A program made the translations under genes and the position numbers. Below are positions 40,363 to 50,053 of a stretch of DNA of 64,000 bases, piece after piece. Source of the stretch: Streptomyces sp. R302 (GTDB lineage: Bacteria > Actinomycetota > Actinomycetes > Streptomycetales > Streptomycetaceae); NCBI RefSeq assembly GCF_012927245.1, contig NZ_JABBGE010000002.1, positions 124,001 to 188,000 of the forward strand, in the 5' to 3' direction. How positions within the stretch are numbered: the first letter of the stretch is position 1; each line of letters starts with the position of its first letter. The notes under the pieces were generated by a model. It was not told the DNA's origin. It was given only the letters and a program-made list of their open reading frames with translations, and did no database searches.

Positions 40363-41478
40363 ATGAGCACCACCCCCCGCCTGACCGCCCTCGATGCCCT
40401 GCATCGTTCGCTGGGCGCGACCATGACCGACTTCGCCGGCTGGGACATGCCGCTGCGGTACGGCAGCGAGCGCGACGAGCACAACGCCGTCCGCACCCGG
40501 GCCGGCCTCTTCGACCTCTCCCACATGGGCGAGATCACCGTCACCGGCCCGCAGGCCGTCGACCTGCTCGACTACGCCCTGGTCGGCAACATCTCCACCG
40601 TGGGCAACGGCCGCGCGCGCTACACGATGATCTGCCAGGAGGACGGCGGCATCCTCGACGACCTGATCGTCTACCGCCTCGGCGAGACCGAGTACATGGT
40701 CGTCGCCAACGCCTCCAACGCCCAGATCGTCCTGGACGCCCTGGTCGCCCGCGCCGGCGGCTTCGACGCCGAGGTCCGCGACGACCGCGACGCGTACGCC
40801 CTGATCGCCGTGCAGGGCCCCGAGTCCCCCGGCATCCTGGGACAGCTCACCGACGCCGACCTGGACGGCCTGAAGTACTACGCGGGCCTCCCCGGCACCG
40901 TCGCCGGCGTCCCGGCGCTGATCGCCCGCACCGGCTACACCGGCGAGGACGGCTTCGAGCTCTTCCTGAAGCCGGAGCACGCCGAGGGCGTCTGGAAGGC
41001 GCTGACCGAGGCGGGCGCGGGCGTCGGCCTCATCCCGTGCGGCCTGTCCTGCCGCGACACGCTGCGCCTGGAGGCGGGCATGCCGCTGTACGGGCACGAG
41101 CTCACCACCTCCCTCACCCCCTTCGACGCCGGTCTCGGCCGGGTCGTGAAGTTCGAGAAGCCGGGCGACTTCGTCGGCCGCAAGGCGCTGGAGGCCGCCG
41201 CCGAGCGCGCCGAGACCGCCCCGCCGCGCAAGCTCGTCGGCCTGGTCGCCGAGGGCCGCCGCGTCCCGCGCGCCGGCATGCAGGTGGTCTTCGGCGGCGA
41301 GGTCGTCGGCGAGATCACCTCGGGCGCCCCCTCCCCCACGCTCGGCGAGCCGATCGCGATGGCGTACGTCGACGCGGCGCACGCGGCTCCCGGCACCGAG
41401 GGTGTAGGGGTGGACATCCGCGGCACCCACGAGCCGTACAAGGTCGTGGCGCTGCCGTTCTACAAGCGTCAGAAGTAG
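40363..41478 (+). CDS. gcvT: Glycine cleavage system aminomethyltransferase (T protein)
   Basis: A 371-aa T protein that transfers the methylene group from lipoyl-H protein to tetrahydrofolate, releasing ammonia. Motifs: MTDFAGWDMPLRYGS, FDLSHMGEITVTG, TGYTGEDGFELF and GLSCRDTLRLEAGMPLYGHEL. ATG 40363 follows a GGGAG site by 12 nt. First gene after the glycine riboswitch. The P protein (gcvP) and L protein are not in this window. Confidence 0.97.
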   Translation: MSTTPRLTALDALHRSLGATMTDFAGWDMPLRYGSERDEHNAVRTRAGLFDLSHMGEITVTGPQAVDLLDYALVGNISTVGNGRARYTMICQEDGGILDDLIVYRLGETEYMVVANASNAQIVLDALVARAGGFDAEVRDDRDAYALIAVQGPESPGILGQLTDADLDGLKYYAGLPGTVAGVPALIARTGYTGEDGFELFLKPEHAEGVWKALTEAGAGVGLIPCGLSCRDTLRLEAGMPLYGHELTTSLTPFDAGLGRVVKFEKPGDFVGRKALEAAAERAETAPPRKLVGLVAEGRRVPRAGMQVVFGGEVVGEITSGAPSPTLGEPIAMAYVDAAHAAPGTEGVGVDIRGTHEPYKVVALPFYKRQK

Positions 41479-41589
41479 GCGCGGTTCCGCCCGGGACCCG
41501 CTCCGGACGTGACGCGGTCGTCCCGGATTCCGTCTCACCCCGCAAGACCCACGTACATCCGCACTCCCCCGGTACAGGAGAATCAGGTC

Positions 41590-41967
41590 ATGAGCAACCC
41601 CCAGCAGCTTCGCTACAGCAAGGAGCACGAGTGGCTGTCGGCCGTCGAGGACGGCGTCGCCACGGTCGGCATCACGGAGCACGCGGCCAACGCCCTCGGT
41701 GACATCGTGTTCGTCCAGCTCCCCGAGGTCGGCTCCACCGTGACCGCGACCGAGGAGTGCGGCGAGCTGGAGTCGACCAAGTCCGTGAGCGAGCTGTACT
41801 CCCCGGTGACCGGTGAGGTCGTCGAGGCGAACCAGGACGTCGTGGACGACCCGTCGCTGGTGAACTCCGCTCCGTTCGAGGGCGGCTGGCTGTTCAAGGT
41901 GCGCCTCACGGCCGAGCAGGACGACCTGCTCACCGCCGACGAGTACACCGCCTTCACCGCAGGCTGA
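41590..41967 (+). CDS. gcvH: Glycine cleavage system H protein
   Basis: A 125-aa lipoyl carrier shuttling the aminomethyl group between P, T and L proteins. The lipoylated Lys is K64 in [20 protein letters not shown]. Opening RYSKEHEWL and [20 protein letters not shown] are classical. The 111-bp gap after gcvT has an AGGAGA-like site before ATG 41590. Confidence 0.98.
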   Translation: MSNPQQLRYSKEHEWLSAVEDGVATVGITEHAANALGDIVFVQLPEVGSTVTATEECGELESTKSVSELYSPVTGEVVEANQDVVDDPSLVNSAPFEGGWLFKVRLTAEQDDLLTADEYTAFTAG

Positions 41968-41991
41968 CCGAGACCCCCTAGGGATCGCTTC

Positions 41992-43260
41992 ATGTCGCTT
42001 CTGAACACTCCCCTCCACGAGCTGGACCCGGACGTCGCCGCCGCCGTCGACGCCGAGCTCCGCCGCCAGCAGTCCACCCTGGAAATGATCGCCTCGGAGA
42101 ACTTCGCTCCGGTCGCGGTCATGGAGGCCCAGGGCTCCGTCCTCACCAACAAGTACGCCGAGGGCTACCCGGGCCGCCGCTACTACGGCGGCTGCGAGCA
42201 CGTCGACGTGGCCGAGCAGATCGCGATCGACCGGATCAAGGACCTGTTCGGCGCCGAGTACGCCAACGTGCAGCCGCACTCCGGCGCCTCCGCCAACCAG
42301 GCCGCGCTCTTCGCGATCGCCCAGCCGGGCGACACGATCCTGGGTCTCGACCTGGCGCACGGCGGCCACCTCACCCACGGCATGCGCCTGAACTTCTCGG
42401 GCAAGCAGTTCAACGTGGTCGCGTACCACGTGGACGAGGCCGGCCTGGTCGACATGGCCGAGGTCGAGCGCCTCGCCAAGGAGCACCGCCCGAAGGTGAT
42501 CATCGCCGGCTGGTCGGCGTACCCGCGCCAGCTGGACTTCGCGGAGTTCCGCCGGATCGCCGACGAGGTCGGGGCGTACCTGTGGGTCGACATGGCCCAC
42601 TTCGCGGGCCTGGTCGCGGCCGGTCTGCACCCGAACCCGGTCGAGTACGCGGACGTGGTGACCTCCACCACGCACAAGACGCTCGGCGGCCCGCGCGGCG
42701 GCATCATCCTGGCGAAGAAGGAGTTCGCGAAGAAGCTGAACTCCTCCGTCTTCCCGGGCTTCCAGGGCGGCCCCCTGGAGCACGTGATCGCGGCCAAGGC
42801 CGTCTCCTTCAAGGTCGCGGCCTCGGAGGAGTTCAAGGAGCGCCAGCAGCGCACCCTGGACGGCGCCCGGATCCTGGCCGAGCGCCTGGTCCAGGACGAC
42901 GTCACGGCGCACGGTGTCTCGGTCCTCTCCGGCGGCACGGACGTGCACCTGGTCCTGGTGGACCTGCGCGCCTCCGAGCTCGACGGCCAGCAGGCCGAGG
43001 ACCGGCTCCACGAGGTCGGCATCACGGTCAACCGGAACGCCGTTCCGAACGACCCGCGCCCGCCGATGGTCACCTCCGGTCTGCGCATCGGCACGCCGGC
43101 CCTCGCCACCCGCGGCTTCACGACCGAGGACTTCACCGAGGTCGCCGACATCATCGCCGAGACGCTGAAGCCCGGCTTCGACGGTGAGAAGGCCGAGTCG
43201 CTGAAGGCCCGCGTGACCGCGCTGGCCGAGAAGCACCCGCTGTACCCCGGCCTGAAGTAA
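41992..43260 (+). CDS. glyA: Serine hydroxymethyltransferase
   Basis: A 422-aa PLP enzyme interconverting serine and glycine with tetrahydrofolate. [46 protein letters not shown] and the PLP-Lys motif [13 protein letters not shown] (near residue 229) are all intact. It starts 24 bp after gcvH, so it shares the riboswitch operon: methylene-THF from glycine cleavage can be joined to another glycine to make serine. Confidence 0.98.
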   Translation: MSLLNTPLHELDPDVAAAVDAELRRQQSTLEMIASENFAPVAVMEAQGSVLTNKYAEGYPGRRYYGGCEHVDVAEQIAIDRIKDLFGAEYANVQPHSGASANQAALFAIAQPGDTILGLDLAHGGHLTHGMRLNFSGKQFNVVAYHVDEAGLVDMAEVERLAKEHRPKVIIAGWSAYPRQLDFAEFRRIADEVGAYLWVDMAHFAGLVAAGLHPNPVEYADVVTSTTHKTLGGPRGGIILAKKEFAKKLNSSVFPGFQGGPLEHVIAAKAVSFKVAASEEFKERQQRTLDGARILAERLVQDDVTAHGVSVLSGGTDVHLVLVDLRASELDGQQAEDRLHEVGITVNRNAVPNDPRPPMVTSGLRIGTPALATRGFTTEDFTEVADIIAETLKPGFDGEKAESLKARVTALAEKHPLYPGLK

Positions 43261-43286
43261 TTTCGTACGCTTTTGTTCGTACGAAA
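43261..43286 (+). terminator. Stem-loop directly after glyA
   Basis: TTTCGTACG (43261-43269) and CGTACGAAA (43278-43286) form a 9-bp stem starting at the base after the glyA stop, with a T-rich 8-nt loop. A/T-rich for this genome. Confidence 0.5.
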
Positions 43287-43290
43287 GCTC

Positions 43291-43330
43291 CGGGGCACCG
43301 CGCACACTGGACAGTGAGCGCGGTGCCCCG
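43291..43330 (+). terminator. Strong terminator of the gcvT-gcvH-glyA operon
   Basis: A 13-bp stem (43291-43303 with 43318-43330) continues into CACTG/CAGTG (43305-43309 with 43312-43316) inside the loop, giving an 18-bp hairpin. Confidence 0.85.
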
Positions 43331-43336
43331 CCCCAT

Positions 43337-43384
43337 GTCTCCACCCCGTCTCCACCCCCGTCTCCACCCCCCATCTCCACCCCC
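43337..43384. repeat. Four copies of a TCTCCACCCC motif
   Basis: TCTCCACCCC with variable C-run length recurs at 43338, 43349, 43361 and 43374, between the glyA terminator and sdaA. Pyrimidine-rich on the plus strand. Confidence 0.7.
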
Positions 43385-43449
43385 GCCTTCCACGCTTTTC
43401 TGCTCCACCCCGGCAGACAACGGCGTCTAGCCCCACAAGGAGTCCTCCC

Positions 43450-44835
<1,386 letters not shown>

Positions 44836-44851
44836 ATCGTTCGCTCACGGA

Positions 44852-44883
44852 ACGGCCGGTCCCGCCTCCACGGGACCGGCCGT
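44852..44883 (+). terminator. Terminator after sdaA
   Basis: ACGGCCGGTCCCG (44852-44864) pairs with CGGGACCGGCCGT (44871-44883): 13-bp perfect stem, 6-nt loop, between sdaA and a convergent gene. Confidence 0.85.
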
Positions 44884-44919
44884 CTCGCGTTCGGGGCCGG
44901 CCGTTCGCACGACCGGCCC

Positions 44920-45846
44920 TCAGAACAGCAGCCAGTGCGGGTCGGGGACCACCGTGAGGAGGGAGGAGAGGGCGACGATGACGGCGAGGACGGCGAGTTC
45001 CACGCGGGCCGGGGGCGTGGCGTCGGCGTCGGAGCGCAGGCGGGAGCGGGCCGCGAGGGCCAGCAGGCTGGCGGCGCCGAAGAGGGCGAGCTTCACCAGC
45101 AGGACCCTGCCGTACGCGGTGGTGAACGCGGCCTCCAGGGGGAGGCGGCGCAGGGTGGAGACGGTGCCGGTGACGGCCAGGGCCGCGTAGACGCAGGCCG
45201 CCATCCGGGCGTACCGGAGGAGCACCGCGCGCCCGCCCTCGTCGCGCGCCCGCAGGACCCGCAGGACGTACAGCAGGGTGCCGGTCCAGAGCGAGGCGGC
45301 GGTGAGGTGGACGACGGTGAGTCCGGTGCCGACGCCGAAGCCGGGGCTCTCGGGGTGGGCGCGCAGCGCCTCGGCGACGATCGCGGCGGCGAGCGGGAGG
45401 GCGGCGAGGCCGGGGCGCCGGGAGGCGGCGCAGACGGCGGCGAGGAGGCAGGCGTTGGCGGTGGCGAGCAGCAGCCGGCCCTCGCGGAGCCCGTAGACGA
45501 CGGGGAGGCTGAGGCCGCTGACGGCGGCGAGGAGCAGCAGGAGGCCGGTGGCGGCGGCCGCGGCGAGGAGGGCGCCGGGGACGGCGAGGGGGCGCGGCAG
45601 GGGCCCCTGGCCGGCGATCCGGCGGCCGGCGAGTTCGCCGACGGTGACGGCGAGACCGGTCAGGAGCAGGAGCCGGAGCAGGGTGGTGGTTCCGGCCGCG
45701 GGTATGCGCAGTTCGCCGGTGCCCGTCCGGGCGAGGCCCGCGCCGAGGCCGACGACGGCGAGGACGCCGAGGACGCCGAGGGCGGCGGCGACGAGGGCCA
45801 CCGCGCCTCGACGGCCGGGGGTGCCGAAGGGTCCGGGAAGCGTCAC
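44920..45846 (-). CDS. CopD-family (copper resistance D) membrane protein
   Basis: A 308-aa integral membrane protein with about eight TM helices. The CopD-type core is HLTAASLWTGTLLYVLRVLR, then ARMAACVYAALAVTGTVSTLRRL and AFTTAYGRVLLVKLALFGAA, matching the conserved His and TGxxxA...YGxxLLxKL pattern of PF05425. It likely moves or handles copper at the membrane. No CopC-domain partner is adjacent. Convergent with sdaA. Confidence 0.85.
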   Translation of the reverse strand: MTLPGPFGTPGRRGAVALVAAALGVLGVLAVVGLGAGLARTGTGELRIPAAGTTTLLRLLLLTGLAVTVGELAGRRIAGQGPLPRPLAVPGALLAAAAATGLLLLLAAVSGLSLPVVYGLREGRLLLATANACLLAAVCAASRRPGLAALPLAAAIVAEALRAHPESPGFGVGTGLTVVHLTAASLWTGTLLYVLRVLRARDEGGRAVLLRYARMAACVYAALAVTGTVSTLRRLPLEAAFTTAYGRVLLVKLALFGAASLLALAARSRLRSDADATPPARVELAVLAVIVALSSLLTVVPDPHWLLF

Positions 45847-45929
45847 CGGACGATCGTCACCGAGCCCGGGACGGGCGGCAACTCAGGGTGAGCGCCGCCC
45901 GGTCCCGGTCCTTGGGCTGGTCAGAGGGG

Positions 45930-46145
45930 TCAGGCCTTGTTCAGGTGGGCCCAGAACTCGTCCCACGACAGCTGGCCGTCGCCGTTGTCGTCGCGCTGCT
46001 TGATGAGGGCCTCGGCCACCGTCTCGGTGACGTTGAAGTCGCCCAGCTGGGCCATGACGCTCTTGTACTCCGCGGCGGTGATGAAGCCGTCCCCGTCCAC
46101 GTCGTACCGGTTGAATGCCGTCCGTGCCGACTCGATGTCCGCCAC
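45930..46145 (-). CDS. Two-EF-hand calcium-binding protein
   Basis: A 71-aa calmodulin-like protein with two canonical EF-hand loops: DVDGDGFITAAE (residues 15-26) and DDNGDGQLSWDE (52-63), each with acidic 1, 3, 5 and 12 positions. It should bind calcium in the cytoplasm. It resembles the short Cab proteins studied in Streptomyces. ATG 46145 starts MADIESARTAF. It is divergent from the GNAT gene. Confidence 0.93.
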   Translation of the reverse strand: MADIESARTAFNRYDVDGDGFITAAEYKSVMAQLGDFNVTETVAEALIKQRDDNGDGQLSWDEFWAHLNKA

Positions 46146-46219
46146 TGCTTCCGCCCCTTCTCGGTGCTGTTCTGACGGGGGTCAGATTAGCTGGCCGAGC
46201 GGTGTCCGATGATGGCGGT

Positions 46220-46858
46220 ATGAGCACTGACGTGGCACGGATCCTGGAGGCGGCGGCGCGCGGGGAGTTCCCCGCCATGGACGGCGGGACGACGGTGGTC
46301 CCGCCGCCGGACGGGCGGGACGCGGGCGTGCTGGCCTTCACGGCCCATTCGGTGGTCTTCGCGGACGTCGATCCGGAGTGGGTGCGGGCGGAGCTGGCCG
46401 CGACCGGCAGCGATCCGCTGGCCGCGAGCATGAACCCGGGCTTCCTGGTGCGGCTGATGGCCAGGACGGGCCGGCGGATGAACACCATCGACCTGCTGAC
46501 GGTCGCGGACGCCCTGCCGGGCCCGCCGCCGGTGACGCTGCGGGAGATCGACGACCCGGAGCATCCCCGGGTGGCGCGGGCCCTGAAGTACCGGGACGAG
46601 GTACGGGTGTGGGCGGCGGACGGCGGGGTGCTGGTCCTGGGGCGCGGCGTCGCCGGGCGCATGGAGGCGGCGATCGAGGTGGACGAGGCGGTGCGGCACC
46701 TGGGCCTGGGCCGGGCGCTGGCGACGGCGGCGCGGCATCTGACGCCGGACTCCGTGGTGTGGGCGCAGCAGTCGCCGGGCAACGCGCGGAGCGTGCGGAC
46801 CTTCCAGGCGGCGGGGTACCGGCCGGTGGCGTCGGAGGCGCTGCTCACCGCCCCGTGA
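46220..46858 (+). CDS. GNAT-family N-acetyltransferase
   Basis: A 212-aa acetyltransferase. The C-terminal half shows the GNAT core: GRGVAGRMEAAIEVDEAVRH, the acetyl-CoA loop HLGLGRALATAARHL, and SPGNARSVRTFQAAGYRPV. The N-terminal 100 residues are a less conserved extension (MSTDVARILEAAARGEFPAM). ATG 46220 is chosen. Acceptor substrate is unknown. Confidence 0.87.
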   Translation: MSTDVARILEAAARGEFPAMDGGTTVVPPPDGRDAGVLAFTAHSVVFADVDPEWVRAELAATGSDPLAASMNPGFLVRLMARTGRRMNTIDLLTVADALPGPPPVTLREIDDPEHPRVARALKYRDEVRVWAADGGVLVLGRGVAGRMEAAIEVDEAVRHLGLGRALATAARHLTPDSVVWAQQSPGNARSVRTFQAAGYRPVASEALLTAP

Positions 46859-47036
46859 GGCTGTCCAGCATGTGGATGATCGAGGGAAACAATCGATGAA
46901 CCGCATAGCCATTCACAGTTTTCAAGGCTAGTGCCACATGTCACCAACGATTCACAAATGAAACCTAGGGGTATGTCCGGATTCGTAACGATTTGAGTGT
47001 TTGGTGGTATGGCCTGCCGTCTGTCATAGTCGGTGA

Positions 47037-47156
47037 CACGACCCCCATTGACCCGGGCCAGGTCGCCTCTGCGGCCGTGGATACACCCCCCCCCGTCCAC
47101 GGCGCATCACACGGAAGCCCCCAGCAGCCCCACCACGGCGCACGGGGGCTTCCGTG
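47037..47156 (+). ncRNA. Candidate small RNA with its own promoter and terminator
   Basis: TTGGTG (47001-47006), 18 bp, CATAGT (47025-47030) would start a transcript near 47037. It contains GCCGTGGA/TCCACGGC (47074-47081 with 47096-47103) and ends in a 13-bp terminator stem (47110-47122 with 47144-47156). The short frame starting GTG 47033 has no ribosome site and no coding character. Prediction only; the terminator may simply serve the convergent neighbours. Confidence 0.35.
47110..47156. terminator. Terminator with 21-nt loop
   Basis: CACGGAAGCCCCC (47110-47122) pairs with GGGGGCTTCCGTG (47144-47156). It lies just past the stop of the minus-strand RsbW-like gene and could serve both strands. 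Confidence 0.8.
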
Positions 47157-47170
47157 CGTCCGGGGGCCGG

Positions 47171-47683
47171 TCAGCGGTCGGTGACCCGCATCTCGAACCA
47201 GGTGGTCTTGCCGCGCGGCCCGAGGTCCGCGCCCCAGCGGTCGGAGAGCTTGTCGACGAGGAAGAGGCCCCGGCCGCTCTCGTCCAGCTCGGCCACCGGC
47301 ATCAGACAGGGCAGCCCGCGCGAGGGGTCGCGCACCTCGATCCGGACCCGGCCGGGGCGGCGCTGGGCGCGCAGCACGAAGACCCGGGCGCCGGTGTGCC
47401 GGACCGCGTTGCCGACGAGTTCGGAGACCAGCAGGACGGCGTGCTCGGCGAGGTTCGGACCGAGCCCCCACTGCCGGAGCACCACGTACTGGGTCATCCG
47501 GCGGGCGATCCGCGCCGACTCCGGGAGCGACGGCAGCCGCACGTCGATCTCCGACGGATTGCCGTACCGGTCCATCGCCGCGAGGGCCTCTTCGTCCTCC
47601 AGGGTCGGTGTCCACCGGGCGGCGGGCACGCCGCCCTGCCGTGGTTGTTCCCTGCTCTCCAGGCCCGCCATGCCCTCCATCAT
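47171..47683 (-). CDS. RsbW-like ATP-binding protein (HATPase_c)
   Basis: A 170-aa anti-sigma-factor-type ATPase of the kind abundant in Streptomyces. The GHKL domain begins near residue 50 (PSLPESARIARRMTQYVV), N-box ELVGNAVRHTGA, G1-like VRDPSRGLP and G2-like ESGRGLFLVDKLSDRWG. It could phosphorylate an anti-anti-sigma protein or bind a sigma factor, but no partner gene is next to it. Start at 47683 is uncertain; in-frame ATGs exist 3 and 12 nt downstream. Confidence 0.87.
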   Translation of the reverse strand: MMEGMAGLESREQPRQGGVPAARWTPTLEDEEALAAMDRYGNPSEIDVRLPSLPESARIARRMTQYVVLRQWGLGPNLAEHAVLLVSELVGNAVRHTGARVFVLRAQRRPGRVRIEVRDPSRGLPCLMPVAELDESGRGLFLVDKLSDRWGADLGPRGKTTWFEMRVTDR

Positions 47684-47786
47684 GGCCGCAGGAGACGGCC
47701 CGCGGGGGCCGTTCCGGTGGAATGGCCCCCGCGGGACGGCGTGTCGCCGTGACGGTCCGTCGGCTGACGACCGGTCCGGCGCGAGG

Positions 47787-48554
47787 TCAGGCGAACTTCG
47801 CCTTGCCCGGGCCCTCTTCGACGAAGCTGCGCATGCCGGTCTCGCGGTCGGCGGTGGCGAACAGCGCGGAGAACCAGGTCCGTTCGAGGGCGAGACCGGT
47901 GTCGATGTCGGCCTCCAGGCCCTGGTCGATCGCCTCCTTGGCGGCGCGCAGCGCCACCGCCGGGCCCTGGGCCAGCTTCGCGGCCCAGGCGTGCGCCTGC
48001 TCGTACACCTCGGCGGCCGGCACGACCCGGTCGACCAGGCCGAGCGTGAGCGCCTCGTCGGCCTTCACCATCCGGCCGGTGAAGATGAGGTCCTTGGCCT
48101 TGGAGGGGCCGACGAGCCGGGAGAGCCGCTGGGTGCCGCCGGCGCCGGGGATCAGGCCGAGCAGGATCTCGGGCTGGCCGAGCTTGGCGTTGTCGGCGGC
48201 GATCCGGTAGTCGGCGCAGAGCGCGAGCTCGCAGCCGCCGCCGAGGGCGTAGCCGGTGATCGCGGCGACGACCGGCTTGGGGATGCGGGCGACGGCGGTG
48301 AAGGAGTCCTGGAGGGCGCGCGACCGCTCGACCATGGCCACGTGGTCCATGACCTGCATCTCCTTGATGTCCGCGCCGGCCGCGAAGACCTTCTCGCCGC
48401 CGTAGAGGACCACGGCGCGCACGTCGTCGCGGTCGGTGGCCTCCTGGGCCAGCACGCGCAGCCGGTCCTGGGTGGCGATGTCCAGCGCGTTCATCGGCGG
48501 GCGGTCGAGGCGGATCGTGCCGACGCCGTCGGCGACTTCGAGGTTCACAGTCAT
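47787..48554 (-). CDS. Enoyl-CoA hydratase/isomerase family protein
   Basis: A 255-aa crotonase that hydrates trans-2-enoyl-CoA in fatty acid or related degradation. Oxyanion-hole segments are FAAGADIKEM and ITGYALGGGCELALCADY; the catalytic Glu pair is covered by GGCELAL and GQPEILLGLIPGAGGTQRL. Length and order are canonical. Opposite-strand neighbours give no pathway clue. Confidence 0.93.
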   Translation of the reverse strand: MTVNLEVADGVGTIRLDRPPMNALDIATQDRLRVLAQEATDRDDVRAVVLYGGEKVFAAGADIKEMQVMDHVAMVERSRALQDSFTAVARIPKPVVAAITGYALGGGCELALCADYRIAADNAKLGQPEILLGLIPGAGGTQRLSRLVGPSKAKDLIFTGRMVKADEALTLGLVDRVVPAAEVYEQAHAWAAKLAQGPAVALRAAKEAIDQGLEADIDTGLALERTWFSALFATADRETGMRSFVEEGPGKAKFA

Positions 48555-48584
48555 GGAGGGAAGGTTAGTGGCCGTTAACGCCGA

Positions 48585-48619
48585 GGGGCCCGGTGCTGTT
48601 GCTCACAGCACCGGGCCCC
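48585..48619. terminator. Terminator after the first L,D-transpeptidase gene
   Basis: A 15-bp perfect stem (48585-48599 with 48605-48619) and 5-nt loop, just beyond the 48636 stop and upstream of the hydratase gene. Confidence 0.88.
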
Positions 48620-48635
48620 GTCGCGGGAGCGGGTC

Positions 48636-49880
48636 CTACGCGGTCCACTCCGACCACGGCATGTTCCAGCCGTTCAGGCCGTTCTCCGGCTTGATCTGCT
48701 TGTCCTTGGAGTTCTTCACGATGACGACGTCACCGATGATCGAACGGTCGAAGAACCAGGCGGCCGGAGTGGAGCTGTCACCCGCGCCCCGGGTGTCGGA
48801 GAGGCCGACGCAGCCGTGGCTGACGTTCTGGGAGCCGAAGGTGGACTTCGGGGCCCAGTAGTTGCCGTGCACGAAGGTGCCGGAGGTGGACAGGCGCATG
48901 GCGTGCGGCACGTCCTTGATGTCGTACTCGCCGCCGAAGCCGACGGTGGCCCCGTTCATGCGGGTCACCTTGTACTTCTCGCTGATGACCATCTCGCCGT
49001 TGTACGTGGTCGTGGACGGGGCGCCCGCGGTGATCGGGAGGGTCTTGATGATCTTCCCGTCGCGCTCGACCTTCATCGTCTTGGCGCTGGCGTCGACCGT
49101 GGAGACCTGGCGGCGGCCGATGGTGAAGGAGTACGTCTTCTTCTGCTTGCCGTAGACGCCGGGGCGGCCCTCGACGCCGTCCAGGTTCAGCTCGACGGTG
49201 ACCTTCGTGCCCGCCTTCCAGTACTGCTCGGGGCGGAAGTCGAGGCGGTCGTTGCCGAACCAGTGGCCCTCGATCTCGACGGCCGGCTCGGCCGTCACCT
49301 TGATGGCCTTCTCCACGGCCTCCGGGTCGGTGATGCCCCGGGTGAAGTTGATGGAGACCGGCATGCCGACGCCGACGGTCGTGCCGGCCTCCGGCGTGTA
49401 GTGGCCGATGAAGGTGTTCTTCGGGGTCAGCGTGGTGAAGGTGGTGTCCTTCGCGGACTCCCGGCCCTCGGCGTCCTTCGCGATCGCGTGGACCTTGTAC
49501 TGGGTCCCGGCCGACAGGTGGGCCAGCGGCTCCCAGCTCGCGCCGTCCGCCGAGATCTTGCCCTCGACCGCGTCGCCCTCGGAGTCGGCGACGGTCACGG
49601 TGGTCAGCTTGCCCTGCTCGGCGGTGACCTTGAGGGCCCCGCTGGTGGCGACCGCGTCGGCGCCGTCCTTCGGCAGGACGGTGACGACCGCCTGCGAGGC
49701 GGCGTTGTCGGGGGCCACGGTCCCCTGGCCCGTGCCCTTGGCCCCGGTCCCGTCCGCCGTCCTGGACGGCTCCTCGCCGCCGCAGGCGGTGAGGACCACC
49801 ATCAACGCGCCCGCGGCCAGGGCCCCGAGCCGGACGCCCCGCCGCCGCGCCGGCGTCCCCGATATCGGCTGCCCGTTCAC
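48636..49880 (-). CDS. L,D-transpeptidase lipoprotein with Ig-like domains (paralogue 1)
   Basis: A 414-aa cell-wall cross-linking enzyme making 3-3 peptide links. GTG 49880 (MNGQPISGTPARRRGVRLGA) is chosen; GGGGAG lies about 9 nt upstream. Lipobox LTAC anchors it outside the membrane. Two Ig-like domains (about 60-280) precede the YkuD domain with the catalytic stretch FVHGNYWAPKSTFG and SHGCVGL (Cys near residue 355). It is a tandem paralogue of the next gene, sharing TRMNGATVGFGGEYDIKDVP and the Trp-rich C-terminus. Confidence 0.93.
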   Translation of the reverse strand: MNGQPISGTPARRRGVRLGALAAGALMVVLTACGGEEPSRTADGTGAKGTGQGTVAPDNAASQAVVTVLPKDGADAVATSGALKVTAEQGKLTTVTVADSEGDAVEGKISADGASWEPLAHLSAGTQYKVHAIAKDAEGRESAKDTTFTTLTPKNTFIGHYTPEAGTTVGVGMPVSINFTRGITDPEAVEKAIKVTAEPAVEIEGHWFGNDRLDFRPEQYWKAGTKVTVELNLDGVEGRPGVYGKQKKTYSFTIGRRQVSTVDASAKTMKVERDGKIIKTLPITAGAPSTTTYNGEMVISEKYKVTRMNGATVGFGGEYDIKDVPHAMRLSTSGTFVHGNYWAPKSTFGSQNVSHGCVGLSDTRGAGDSSTPAAWFFDRSIIGDVVIVKNSKDKQIKPENGLNGWNMPWSEWTA

Positions 49881-50053
49881 TATGGTCTTCTCCCCTCGCA
49901 CGACCCGGCCGCCGGCCGGGCCCCACCCCCTGTACGCACGTCCCGCGCACGGCGCTAGATAATCACACCGGAAGACACGAAAGTTCCACGTGAATGTCAC
50001 CGTTCAGTCCCAGTTGGGACGGGGCGGGGGGCCGGCGCCGCAGGGGCCCCGGG

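Larger units (their letters stand above)
46859..47170. other. AT-rich intergenic region between convergent genes
   Basis: 312 bp without a supported protein gene. Bases about 46880-47030 are strikingly A/T-rich for this genome and include AACGATT at 46946-46952 and 46987-46993. They are followed by a promoter-like pair and two hairpins, described separately as a possible small RNA. Confidence 0.6.

Noticed and set aside
43337..43384. Possible CRISPR-like repeats
   Set aside because: Units are 10-13 bp and contiguous with no spacers; the same holds for the 25-bp array at 29773.
46993..47184. Short plus-strand frame in the AT-rich intergenic region as a small protein
   Set aside because: No ribosome site, Pro/His/Arg-rich composition, and it runs through a terminator hairpin.
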